A DNA stretch of 64,000 nucleotides from an uncultured Eubacteriales bacterium (GTDB lineage Bacteria; Bacillota; Clostridia; Oscillospirales; Oscillospiraceae): contig ONEB01000012.1 in assembly GCA_900316745.1 (NCBI GenBank), positions 1-64,000 on the forward strand. Direction: 5' to 3'. Made by a program: the position numbers and the translations under genes. The notes under the pieces are model-generated. The model made no database searches and had not been told where the DNA came from. It worked only from the letters and a program-made list of their open reading frames with translations. Positions 45,555 to 54,187 of the stretch are shown here, piece after piece. The first letter of the stretch is position 1. Each line of letters opens with the position of its first letter.

Positions 45555-48479
45555 TTACTCGGTACGAAGCGCCACAACGGGATCTTTGTTCGCGGCGTAG
45601 CGCGAGGGAATCAGACCCGCGATAAACGTAAGTCCCATGCTGATCAGCACCAGCAGAATGCCGCCAAGCAGCGGCAGCCGCGCGCTCAGATTCGGAATAC
45701 CCGTCAGGTGATGCACGATCAGATTGATCGGGATCAGCAGCAGCAGCGCGACCAGAATGCCGATGGCGCCGGCTGCAAAGCCCTCGATGAGTGTTTCGGC
45801 GTTGAAGACGTGGGAGATGTCCTTCTTGCTCGCACCGATGGAGCGGAGGATGCCGATCTCCTTGGTGCGCTCCAGAACGGAGATGTATGTGATGATGCCG
45901 ATCATGATGGAGCTCACGACCAGCGAAATCGCGACAAATGCGATCAGCACATAGCTGATGGCGTTGATGATCGTCGTGATGCTGCTCATCAGCAGCGCCA
46001 CATAGTCCGTGTAGGAAATGCGGTCGTCCTCGCCGACGCTCGCGTTGTAGCGGTCGATGCCCGCGGCGATCTGGTCCTTGTCGGCAAAGGCCTTGGCGAA
46101 GATGTTGATCCTGCTCGGATGATCGATCTGCACATAGCCCAGCTTTTTCAGGTTCAGCTCATAGCTCGAAGTCGCCTCGTCGGAGTTCATGTAATTGTTG
46201 TAAATGTACTCGTACTGCTCCGGGGAGAGCGGCATCTCGCGCAGCTCCTGCGTGCTCATGGGCTGATAGATCTGGCGCACCTGGTCTTTGTACTGCTGCG
46301 TCATCGCCTCGCGCAGAGATACCGTCGCGTAGTTTTCGAGCGTCTCATCGTCCATCGCGTCAATCATGTCGCTGATGCGCTGCTGCTCGGCGGGGTCGGC
46401 GCTCGCGAGCGCCGCGGATTTGATGGACTCGCGGTCGAGGCTGACCTCCTGCGCCTGCATCAGCTCGTCGATCTTGACGCTGGAGGGGGTAGACTGCGCG
46501 TCAACGAGGAGACTGTGCAGCGCCTCGTCGCCGAGGGAATTGATATACGCCTTTACCTGCTCCTGCAGCGTGGCGTTCTCGTCGCCCTCAAAGACCTGCG
46601 GGAAGCGCTCGCCCGTGAACACGTCCACCTCGGGATGCGCGACCTGCTGGGCGATGATGTCCTGCTGCGCGGCTCGGTCGATGGCAAAGCGCGTCAGCGC
46701 GCTCGTGTAGCCTACGGCGCTCTGTGTCGCGGTGTTGGTGCGGTCGGAGGGGCGCACGATGCCGACGATCTTCAGCGGAATGCCGATGTCAGGGGAGTTG
46801 TAGAGGAAGCTCATCCCCGCTTCGCTCTCGGTCAGGTCGGTGTATTTGCCGGTGTTCTCGTCAAGCTCATAGTGCTCGCTCGGCAGGATCACCTTGAAGC
46901 GCAGGTTGCACAGCTGCTCATAGCTCCAGCTGCGGGTCTCGTTTTCCACCTCTTTGCCGCTCATGCTGGAGAGCATCGCGCTCGCCATCTCGCGCTGCGA
47001 CTGCAGACCCAGCGCGTAGAGCGTGAGATCGGAGATCTCGTTGTTCTCGTCCACGATCAGCACGACCTCATCGTAGTTCTGCGGCCAGCTGCCGTAGAGC
47101 ACGTCGAACTGCTCCTTCGTCGTCTCGCTCATCAGCGCGTCGCCCTCGCCGGGGATCAGCTCCTGCCAGACGTTGAAGCCGGTGAAGAACTGGCTGTTCA
47201 TGGAGAAGTAGCTCTCATAGTCGCCGCCGTACATGGATTCCATGATGCCCTCGAGCATCTCGGCGGCGTCACACTTAACAACATAGCCGTCCTCGTCCGT
47301 GGTGTACACGGCAAAGCCCATGTCATAGCCGTACTGGATGGCGCTGATGTAATCGTGCATGCCGTTGCTCTCGTCCTCGAGATAGGCCTTGAACGCGGTG
47401 AGGTTGTTCACCTGCGTGTCCATGCTCGTGAGAGAGTTCATCATGTCGCCCATGACCTCGTTGGCATAGACACGCCCGTCCGGGCGGGTCCGGTTGGCCT
47501 GGTTTTCGCCGACCTGCGCAAAGGTCTGCATCATCGCGCCGAGATCCATGGCCTCGGCCTCGATCGTGAGGGGATAGGACGAGAGCGTGTCCTCCTGCAC
47601 GTCGTCGATGTAGCGCTGGATGCCGTTGGAGAGCGAGAGGATCAGCGCAATGCCAATGATGCCGATGGAGCCGGCGAAAGCCGTTAAGAGTGTCCGGCCC
47701 TTTTTCGTCATGAGGTTTGTCAGCGACAGGCTCAGCGCCGTTTTGAAGCTCATGGAGGGCTTGCCGGATTTCGACGGCGCGCGCGGCGCCTCGGCGCTCA
47801 CCGTAAAGGGCGCGGAGTCGCCGGTCACTCTGCCGTCCAGGAGCCGGATCGTGCGCGTGGCGTAGGTTTGCGCCAGATCCGGGTTGTGCGTGACCATGAT
47901 GATCAGGCGGTCGCGGCTGATCTCTTTCAGGATCTCCATGATCTGCACACTCGTCTCGGAGTCGAGGGCACCCGTTGGCTCGTCGGCGAGGAGAATGTCG
48001 GGGTCGTTTACGAGCGCGCGGGCGATGGCGACGCGCTGCATCTGGCCGCCGGACATCTGGTTCGGCTTTTTGTCGAGCTGGTCGCCCAGACCGACTTTCT
48101 GCAGAACCTCCGTGGCGCGCCGTTTGCGCTCCTCAGGCGCGACGCCCGAGAGCGTCAGCGCGAGCTCCACGTTCTGCAGCACCGTCTGGTGCGGGATCAG
48201 GTTGTAGCTCTGGAACACAAAGCCGATCGAGTGGTTGCGGTAGGTGTCCCAGTCGCGGTCGGAAAAGTCTTTCGTCGAGCGGCCGTTGATGACGAGGTCG
48301 CCCGAGGTATAGCGGTCGAGACCGCCGATGATGTTCAGCAGCGTCGTCTTGCCGCAGCCGGACTGGCCGAGGATCGCCACAAACTCACTCTCACGGAACG
48401 AGAGCGATACGCCCTTGAGCGCGTGCACGACCGAGCCGCCCGCGTCATAGTCCTTTACAATGTTTTTCAGTTGCAGCAT
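45555..48479 (-). CDS. MacB-like ABC transporter, fused ATPase and permease
   Basis: The 974-residue product starts MLQLKNIVKDYDAGGSVVHA. The N-terminal ATPase (about 1-225) has Walker A GQSGCGKTT, signature MSGGQMQRV, Walker B ILLADEPTGALD and MVTHNPDL. A first membrane helix lies near 265-285, a very large extracytoplasmic domain covers about 300-800, and three helices close the protein (AISYVLIAFVAISLVVSS, GFAAGAIGILVALLLLIPI, GGILLVLISMGLTFIAGL). This FtsX-like topology is the type VII ABC (MacB) architecture, which works as a mechanotransmitter rather than moving substrate through the membrane. The size of the outer domain is notable. Confidence 0.93.
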   Translation of the reverse strand: MLQLKNIVKDYDAGGSVVHALKGVSLSFRESEFVAILGQSGCGKTTLLNIIGGLDRYTSGDLVINGRSTKDFSDRDWDTYRNHSIGFVFQSYNLIPHQTVLQNVELALTLSGVAPEERKRRATEVLQKVGLGDQLDKKPNQMSGGQMQRVAIARALVNDPDILLADEPTGALDSETSVQIMEILKEISRDRLIIMVTHNPDLAQTYATRTIRLLDGRVTGDSAPFTVSAEAPRAPSKSGKPSMSFKTALSLSLTNLMTKKGRTLLTAFAGSIGIIGIALILSLSNGIQRYIDDVQEDTLSSYPLTIEAEAMDLGAMMQTFAQVGENQANRTRPDGRVYANEVMGDMMNSLTSMDTQVNNLTAFKAYLEDESNGMHDYISAIQYGYDMGFAVYTTDEDGYVVKCDAAEMLEGIMESMYGGDYESYFSMNSQFFTGFNVWQELIPGEGDALMSETTKEQFDVLYGSWPQNYDEVVLIVDENNEISDLTLYALGLQSQREMASAMLSSMSGKEVENETRSWSYEQLCNLRFKVILPSEHYELDENTGKYTDLTESEAGMSFLYNSPDIGIPLKIVGIVRPSDRTNTATQSAVGYTSALTRFAIDRAAQQDIIAQQVAHPEVDVFTGERFPQVFEGDENATLQEQVKAYINSLGDEALHSLLVDAQSTPSSVKIDELMQAQEVSLDRESIKSAALASADPAEQQRISDMIDAMDDETLENYATVSLREAMTQQYKDQVRQIYQPMSTQELREMPLSPEQYEYIYNNYMNSDEATSSYELNLKKLGYVQIDHPSRINIFAKAFADKDQIAAGIDRYNASVGEDDRISYTDYVALLMSSITTIINAISYVLIAFVAISLVVSSIMIGIITYISVLERTKEIGILRSIGASKKDISHVFNAETLIEGFAAGAIGILVALLLLIPINLIVHHLTGIPNLSARLPLLGGILLVLISMGLTFIAGLIPSRYAANKDPVVALRTE

Positions 48480-48596
48480 GCGTCGGATCATTCCTTATTA
48501 TAATAAACATCAGATAGATTGTATGATATGCTTTTTTTACGCCATCGTCAAGGGACATACAGTCGCAAAAACGAAGTATTTACCGATTATTCACAG

Positions 48597-48627
48597 TTAA
48601 AAAACCGGAGCGCATGCTGCGCTCCGG
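48597..48627 (-). terminator. Terminator of the MBL-fold gene
   Basis: CCGGAGCGCA and TGCGCTCCGG form a perfect 10-bp stem around TGC; the minus transcript continues with six U. Confidence 0.88.
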
Positions 48628-48644
48628 CGGGATCGGAAGCTCTC

Positions 48645-49277
48645 TTATTTCGGCGCTTTGAGGATGGCGACGTGCTTTTCGGTGTCCGGGTTAAGCGTCA
48701 TCCTGTTCGTCTCGTATTCGATGACGGGGCAGACGCCGTTTTCACTGAAGTAGCTGGAGAAGTGCTCCACCGGCCACAGTCTCCAGTTTGCGTGTCCCTC
48801 TGCTTTATAGTGCATGGGGATGATCACGCGCGGCTGCAGCGACTCGCACTGGCGCACCGCTTCCTCAGGCTCCCAGACGAGGATGCCGCCCGTCGGGATC
48901 ATCACAGCGTCGAGATCCTTCAAAGCTTTTTTCTGATCGGGCAGCAGCGGCCCGCCCTGATCGCCGAAGTGCGCCACGCGCAGACCGTTTGCCTCGATGA
49001 GGAAGATCGTGTTGGGTCCGCGCAGCCTGCCGCGCGCAAAGTCGTGCGCGCCCTCAAATTCCGTGATCGTGAACGGGGAGGTGCGCCCCGAGCGCAGGCG
49101 CACGCATTCGCGCCCGTTGTGGTCGCGGTGCTCATGCGTCACGAGCACCTCGTCCGCCGCGAGATCGAGATCGGGAAACGCCGTGCCGATGCTGCCGGCC
49201 TGAAAGGGATCGATCACAATGTGGTAGTCCTGCTCCACAAGCTCAAAGCAGGAATGTCCGTGCCAGATAATTTCCAT
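48645..49277 (-). CDS. MBL-fold metal-dependent hydrolase
   Basis: The 210-residue product starts MEIIWHGHSCFELVEQDY with GGAG seven bases upstream. The metallo-beta-lactamase motif is THEHRDHNG (HxHxDH), with HFGDQGG and a later IPMHYKAEGH supplying further metal ligands. Overall it resembles the UPF0173/UlaG-like branch of the superfamily, which includes lactonases, nucleases and proteins of unknown activity. A specific substrate cannot be given. It is monocistronic. Confidence 0.88.
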   Translation of the reverse strand: MEIIWHGHSCFELVEQDYHIVIDPFQAGSIGTAFPDLDLAADEVLVTHEHRDHNGRECVRLRSGRTSPFTITEFEGAHDFARGRLRGPNTIFLIEANGLRVAHFGDQGGPLLPDQKKALKDLDAVMIPTGGILVWEPEEAVRQCESLQPRVIIPMHYKAEGHANWRLWPVEHFSSYFSENGVCPVIEYETNRMTLNPDTEKHVAILKAPK

Positions 49278-49363
49278 GGTAATCTCCATCCTGTAAAGTA
49301 ATTTTGTCTCATTTTACCCGTTTGTTGCTGTTTTGTCAATCTGTTTTCAAGGAAAGCAAACAG

Positions 49364-49392
49364 TTGTCAAACCGCGGCAAATCATGTATAAT
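49364..49392 (+). promoter_or_regulatory. pcrA promoter abutting the start codon
   Basis: TTGTCA (49364-49369) and TATAAT (49387-49392) have 17-base spacing. The expected transcription start (about 49398-49401) coincides with the first ATG codons of pcrA, and there is no ribosome-binding site, so the transcript may be leaderless. Confidence 0.7.
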
Positions 49393-49400
49393 ACATGGTT

Positions 49401-51803
49401 ATGGAACATGCTATTGAAAAACGATATATCGAAGCGCGCAGACGCTTCATCGAGGCCGAATTCATGCGCCTCAATCCCATGCAGCGCAAGGCCGTTATGA
49501 CGACCGAGGGGCCCCTGCTCCTGCTCGCGGGCGCGGGCAGCGGCAAGACGACGGTGCTCATCCATCGTGTCGCGAATCTTCTGCGGTTCGGCCGCGCGTC
49601 CGACACCGACGAGATTGCTCCCGACGCGGACGAGAGCGAAATCGCGCTCTTTGACCGCTGCGCGGGACACCCGAACGATCCGGACTACGCCCTCGCCTGT
49701 GAAAAGGCGGTCTACGGGCGCGTAGACCCGTGGCGGATCATTGCCATCACGTTCACCAACAAGGCGGCGGGCGAGCTGAAGGATCGCCTGGAAGCGATGC
49801 TCGGCCCTGCGGCGAACGATATCTGGGCGGCGACGTTTCACTCCGCGTGCGTGCGCATCCTGCGCCGGGACTGCGAGCGGCTGGGCTATCCGTCAAGCTT
49901 CACGATCTATGACACGTCTGACAGCCAGTCCGTCATGAAGCACATCTTAAAGGACATGAACCTCGACGAGAAGGCCTACCCCTACCGCGCCATGCTCGCC
50001 GAGATCAGCGCCGCCAAGGACGCCGAGGTTACGCCAGAGAAGTACATCGCGCAGGCCAAGGCCATGGGAGATATCCGCCGCACGAAGATCGGCGAGATCT
50101 ACGCCGAGTACTGGCGGCGCCTGTTCTCCGCCGGCGCGATGGATTTTGACGATATCATCTTCAACACCGTCAAGCTCCTCTCGGACTTTGAGGACGTGCG
50201 CGAATACTGGGAGCGCAAATTCCAGTATGTGCTCATCGACGAATATCAGGATACGAACAACCTCCAGTACCGTCTCGCGGCGCTGCTCGCGGGCGGCTGG
50301 GGGAACATCTGCGTGGTCGGCGACGATGACCAGAGCATCTATAAATTCCGCGGTGCGACGATCGAGAATATCCTGAATTTTGAACAGCAATACAAGAACG
50401 CCCGCACGATCCGGCTCGAGCAGAACTACCGCAGCACGGGTCACATCCTGAACGCCGCGAACCATGTCATCGCCAACAACATGGGGCGCAAGGGGAAAAC
50501 CCTCTGGACGAACGCGGACAACGGCGACCCGCTCACGCTCTACCTGGCGCAGAACGAGCACGACGAGGCGCAGTTCGTCGCCATGCAGATCATGGACGAT
50601 TTCGGCAGAGGCGGGGCGTTTCGCGACCACGCGATCCTGTACCGCATGAACGCGCAGTCCAACCAACTGGAGTATGCCTTCAAGCGCAGCGGCGTCCCGT
50701 ACCGCATCATCGGCGGCACGCGCTTTTTCGACCGCGCCGAGGTCAAGGACATGCTGGCCTATCTCTGCGTCATTCAGGCGCCGGAGGACGATCTGCGCGT
50801 GCAGCGCATCATCAACAATCCGCCGCGCGGCATCGGCGCCAAGAGCGTGGATACCGCCATGGGCATCGCTGCGGAGGAACATGTCCCGCTGCTGGAGGTC
50901 TGCGCGCGTGCCGAGGACTATCCCGCCCTGCAGCGCGCGAGCTTCCGCCTGCGCCAGTTCGCCGCGCTCATGGACGAGCTGCGCGCCGCCTCCATGCTCA
51001 TGCCGCCGGACGAGCTGTATGACCTCGTCATCGAGCGCACGGGCTATGTCAAGGCGCTGGAGGAGAAGAACACGCAGGAGAACACCGCGCGCATCGAAAA
51101 CGTGCAGGAGCTCAAAACGAACATCGTCAACTACCTCAAGGAGGAACCCGAGGGCAATCTCGCGGGCTTCCTCGACGAGGTCGCGCTCTATACCGACATC
51201 GACAACTATGACCGCGAGGCCGACTGCGTCACGATGATGACCATGCACGCGGCGAAAGGTCTGGAATTTCCGACCGTCTTCGTCGTCGGCTGCGAGGAGG
51301 GCATTTTCCCCGGCCTGCGCGCCATCGGCGAGCAGGCGGAGATGGAAGAGGAGCGCCGCCTCTGCTACGTCGCGCTCACGCGCGCGAAGAAGCACCTCTT
51401 CCTGACGTGCGCGAGGCAGCGTATGCTCTTCGGCCGCACGACGGCAAACCGCATCTCCCGCTTCGTGGAGGAAATTCCCGAGGACGACATCGTGAAAAAG
51501 GGCGTCACGCGCGGTTACGGCTATTCCGAGCCCACGAGCCAGCAGCGTGAGTATCAGCAGTATGTCGAGCGCCAGCCGCGCAGGACGCATGTCGTCACAG
51601 CGCCGGCGCGCACCGCGCCCAAGCCTGCGGAGAAGCCCGCCTTTGCGCTGGGCGATCACGTCAAGCACCGCGCGTTCGGCTCCGGCGTCATCACGAAGGT
51701 CACGCCCATGGGCGGCGACGCGCTTCTGGAAATCGAATTTGAATCCGCCGGGCGCAAACGTCTGATGCTCCGCGCGGCAGGACAGTTTATGGTGAAAGAA
51801 TAA
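49401..51803 (+). CDS. UvrD/PcrA-type ATP-dependent DNA helicase
   Basis: The roughly 800-residue protein carries the SF1A helicase motifs in order: Q motif LNPMQRKAVMTTEGPLLLLA, motif I AGAGSGKTT, Ia ITFTNKAAGELKDRL, II IDEYQDTNNLQYRL, III VVGDDDQSIYKFRGA, IV IRLEQNYRSTGHIL, V MTMHAAKGLEFPTVFVVG and VI RRLCYVALTRAKKHLFL. PcrA unwinds 3'-5', removes RecA from DNA and helps repair and replication. The C-terminal 60 residues form a Tudor-like domain (ALGDHVKHRAFGSGVITKV) known to contact RNA polymerase. Starts at 49395 and 49401 are both possible. A phosphatase gene follows by one base. Confidence 0.95.
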   Translation: MEHAIEKRYIEARRRFIEAEFMRLNPMQRKAVMTTEGPLLLLAGAGSGKTTVLIHRVANLLRFGRASDTDEIAPDADESEIALFDRCAGHPNDPDYALACEKAVYGRVDPWRIIAITFTNKAAGELKDRLEAMLGPAANDIWAATFHSACVRILRRDCERLGYPSSFTIYDTSDSQSVMKHILKDMNLDEKAYPYRAMLAEISAAKDAEVTPEKYIAQAKAMGDIRRTKIGEIYAEYWRRLFSAGAMDFDDIIFNTVKLLSDFEDVREYWERKFQYVLIDEYQDTNNLQYRLAALLAGGWGNICVVGDDDQSIYKFRGATIENILNFEQQYKNARTIRLEQNYRSTGHILNAANHVIANNMGRKGKTLWTNADNGDPLTLYLAQNEHDEAQFVAMQIMDDFGRGGAFRDHAILYRMNAQSNQLEYAFKRSGVPYRIIGGTRFFDRAEVKDMLAYLCVIQAPEDDLRVQRIINNPPRGIGAKSVDTAMGIAAEEHVPLLEVCARAEDYPALQRASFRLRQFAALMDELRAASMLMPPDELYDLVIERTGYVKALEEKNTQENTARIENVQELKTNIVNYLKEEPEGNLAGFLDEVALYTDIDNYDREADCVTMMTMHAAKGLEFPTVFVVGCEEGIFPGLRAIGEQAEMEEERRLCYVALTRAKKHLFLTCARQRMLFGRTTANRISRFVEEIPEDDIVKKGVTRGYGYSEPTSQQREYQQYVERQPRRTHVVTAPARTAPKPAEKPAFALGDHVKHRAFGSGVITKVTPMGGDALLEIEFESAGRKRLMLRAAGQFMVKE

Positions 51804-51804
51804 G

Positions 51805-52452
51805 ATGCGTTATACCACAGTTTTATTTGATCTCGACGGCACGCTGCTCGATACGCTGGATGATCTGACGGACGCCGTCAACCGCACGCTCTCGCGCTGC
51901 GGTCTGCCGCAGCGCGACAGACGCGAGGTGCGCTCCTTTCTCGGCAACGGCGCGCGCTACCTGATGGAGCATGCCGCGCCCGGCGTCGCAGGGGAGCGGT
52001 TCGAGCAGCTTCTGCGCGACTATAAGGCGGACTATGACGCAAACTGCCGCGTCAAGACCGCGCCCTATCCCGGCATCGACGCGCTGCTCCGGGCGCTCCG
52101 GGCGGCGGGCTGCCGCACCGGCATCATCTCGAACAAGCCCGACTCCGCCGTGCAGCCCCTGTATGAAGCGTTTTTCGCCGACACGATGGATACCGCCGTC
52201 GGCGAGCGGGAGGGCATCCGCCGCAAGCCCGCGCCGGACACCGTCCTTGCCGCCATGGAGCGGCTCGGCGCCGCGGCGGAGCAGACGCTCTATGTCGGCG
52301 ACTCCGAGGTGGATATTCGAACGGCGCAAAACGCCGGCGTGGATTGCGCGAGCGTGACCTGGGGCTTTCGCGACCCCGAGGAGCTGAAAAGGAGCGGCGC
52401 GCAAATGCTCTTTGATACGGCAGAGGCGCTGCAGGCATATCTGCTGTCCTGA
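51805..52452 (+). CDS. HAD-family phosphatase, phosphoglycolate-phosphatase-like
   Basis: The 215-residue protein has motif I FDLDGTLLDTLDDLTDAVN, motif II IISNKPDS, a lysine in RRKPAPDT and motif III YVGDSEVDIRTAQNAG, with a helical cap between residues 20-80. This is the Gph/PGP pattern: hydrolysis of 2-phosphoglycolate or a related small phosphate, often linked to repair of oxidative DNA damage. It follows pcrA with one base between. Confidence 0.9.
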   Translation: MRYTTVLFDLDGTLLDTLDDLTDAVNRTLSRCGLPQRDRREVRSFLGNGARYLMEHAAPGVAGERFEQLLRDYKADYDANCRVKTAPYPGIDALLRALRAAGCRTGIISNKPDSAVQPLYEAFFADTMDTAVGEREGIRRKPAPDTVLAAMERLGAAAEQTLYVGDSEVDIRTAQNAGVDCASVTWGFRDPEELKRSGAQMLFDTAEALQAYLLS

Positions 52453-52465
52453 CGGAGGAGACCCT

Positions 52466-53299
52466 ATGAACCCGAAGCCGAAAATCATCGCCCTCGATCT
52501 CGACGGGACGATGCTCACCTACGAAAAGAAAATCACCCCGCGCACCTACGCCGCGCTCGAAAAGGCCGCCGCGCAGGGTCACTATGTCGTGCCCGCGACG
52601 GGGCGCGCCCTCCACGCGCTGCCGGACGCGGTGAAAGCGCTGCCGTTCGTGCACTATGCCATCACGATCAACGGCGCGTGCGTCTCCGATACCCACACGG
52701 GCGAAAAGCTCCTGCGCTGCGAGATCGAGCGCGACCGCGCCCTTGAAATCATGGAGTTTGCGAAGAACTATGACTGCATGTACGACTGCTACTGGAATGA
52801 CGCGGGCTGGTCGGAGCGCGCGTTTTTAGAGCGCATCGACTACTACAATCAGGACGAGGCCGTGCGCAGGCTCATCCTGCAGACGCGCCGCCCGGTGGAC
52901 GACCTGTTCCACAAGGTGCGCACCGAAATGGACACCGTGCAGAAAGTGCAGCTGTGCTTTCGTGAGATCCCCGAGCGCAACGCCGCGTGGATGGATATCG
53001 TCACCGCGTTTCCGGACATTGCGGCGACGGCGTCGTTTCAGAACAATCTGGAGCTGAACCACAAGATGGCGACCAAGGGCAACGCCCTGCGCTTTCTGGC
53101 GCGCAGGCTCGGCGTCTCGGAGCGCGACACCATCGCGTTCGGCGACAGCAGCAATGACCTCTCCATGCTCCAGTCGGCGGGCATGGGCGTCGCCATGGGC
53201 AACGCCTCCGAGGCGGTCAAGGCGATCAGCAGGGCGGTCACGGACACGAATGAGAACGACGGCGTCGCCGTCTATCTGGAGGAACATGTGCTGACCTGA
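52466..53299 (+). CDS. Cof-type HAD-IIB family hydrolase
   Basis: The 277-residue product starts MNPKPKIIALDLDGTMLTY with GGAGGAG before the ATG. Motif I is LDLDGTML, motif II ATGRALHAL, and motif IV IAFGDSSNDLSMLQSAGMGV; the C2 cap occupies about residues 85-190. These Cof/YbiV-like enzymes dephosphorylate sugar phosphates and other small metabolites. It is transcribed with the preceding phosphatase. Confidence 0.92.
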   Translation: MNPKPKIIALDLDGTMLTYEKKITPRTYAALEKAAAQGHYVVPATGRALHALPDAVKALPFVHYAITINGACVSDTHTGEKLLRCEIERDRALEIMEFAKNYDCMYDCYWNDAGWSERAFLERIDYYNQDEAVRRLILQTRRPVDDLFHKVRTEMDTVQKVQLCFREIPERNAAWMDIVTAFPDIAATASFQNNLELNHKMATKGNALRFLARRLGVSERDTIAFGDSSNDLSMLQSAGMGVAMGNASEAVKAISRAVTDTNENDGVAVYLEEHVLT

Positions 53300-53383
53300 G
53301 CCTGCCGGATTTTTCGATTGACTAAAATTCATTGTTCATGTACAATATTCATTTAGATCAAACACAGCGGGGAGGCGCCGAAC

Positions 53384-54187
53384 ATGCCCGTGTTTCAACC
53401 GAATACGGCGATCTCGCATGCCTACGCGCTGATTTGCGCGGACGAGGCGCAGCGTGCGCGCGAGACGACGGAGCTGGCAGCCGCCATGCTCTGCACGTCT
53501 GACGGCGTGCGTCCCTGCCGCGTCTGCCGCGACTGTAAGAAGGTCTTTCGCGGCGTCCATCCGGACGTGATCTGTACCGACCCGACCGGCAACGCCAAAA
53601 CCGCCGCGATCAAGGTCGATCAGGTGCGCGAGATCATTGCGACGGCGCATCTTGTCCCCAGCGAAGGGAAAAGTAAGGTGTATGTTCTGCGCAGTGCGGA
53701 CAAGATGAATCCGCAGGCGCAAAACGCGCTCTTAAAGCTCCTGGAGGAGCCGCCGAGCAGCGCGTGCTTCATTTTGGCTGCTGAAAACGCGGCGGCGCTC
53801 CTGCCCACGGTGCGCTCGCGCTGCGAGCTTTTGCAGCAGAACGCGGAAGCAAGCCCGATCCCCGAAGCGGCGCTCACGCAGGCGCATGCGTATATCGCTG
53901 CGCTCAGCAGCGGCAGCCGCGCCAGGCTCGTCCGCTGGTGCAATGACCGCGAGAAGGACGACTACGACGCCGTCCGCGCACTCTTTGATGCGCTGCGACA
54001 GCTCTGCGCCGCGTCTCTGGCGGGGGAGAGCACCCTGCCGGACGAGACCGCTTATGCGCTTTTGGAGCGGCTGGATCAATGTCAGCTGTACCTGAAAGCG
54101 AACGTGGGCTTAAAGCATATCTTTGGACTGCTCTCCCTGCCGTGCGGCCCGGGAGACGACGAAACAGAATTGAGGAAAAGCCATTGA
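53384..54187 (+). CDS. DNA polymerase III subunit delta' (HolB-like)
   Basis: The 267-residue protein has the clamp-loader features of delta': a zinc-type module CRVCRDCKKVFRGVHPDVIC, the strand-helix VDQVREIIATAHLVPSEGKS, KVYVLRSADKMNPQAQNALLKLLEEPPS and FILAAENAAALLPTVRSRC. The Walker A segment is missing (ISHAYALICADEAQRARET occupies its place), which is acceptable for delta', which need not bind ATP. It is shorter than the usual 300-330 residues. GGGGAGG lies before the ATG. Its last codons overlap the start of ricT (TTGA), a gene pair conserved in Firmicutes. Confidence 0.88.
   Translation: MPVFQPNTAISHAYALICADEAQRARETTELAAAMLCTSDGVRPCRVCRDCKKVFRGVHPDVICTDPTGNAKTAAIKVDQVREIIATAHLVPSEGKSKVYVLRSADKMNPQAQNALLKLLEEPPSSACFILAAENAAALLPTVRSRCELLQQNAEASPIPEAALTQAHAYIAALSSGSRARLVRWCNDREKDDYDAVRALFDALRQLCAASLAGESTLPDETAYALLERLDQCQLYLKANVGLKHIFGLLSLPCGPGDDETELRKSH

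Noticed and set aside
45261-47687. An 808-codon plus-strand frame opposite the MacB-like gene
   Set aside because: Antisense shadow of the ABC gene; the minus-strand protein has all the ABC motifs.
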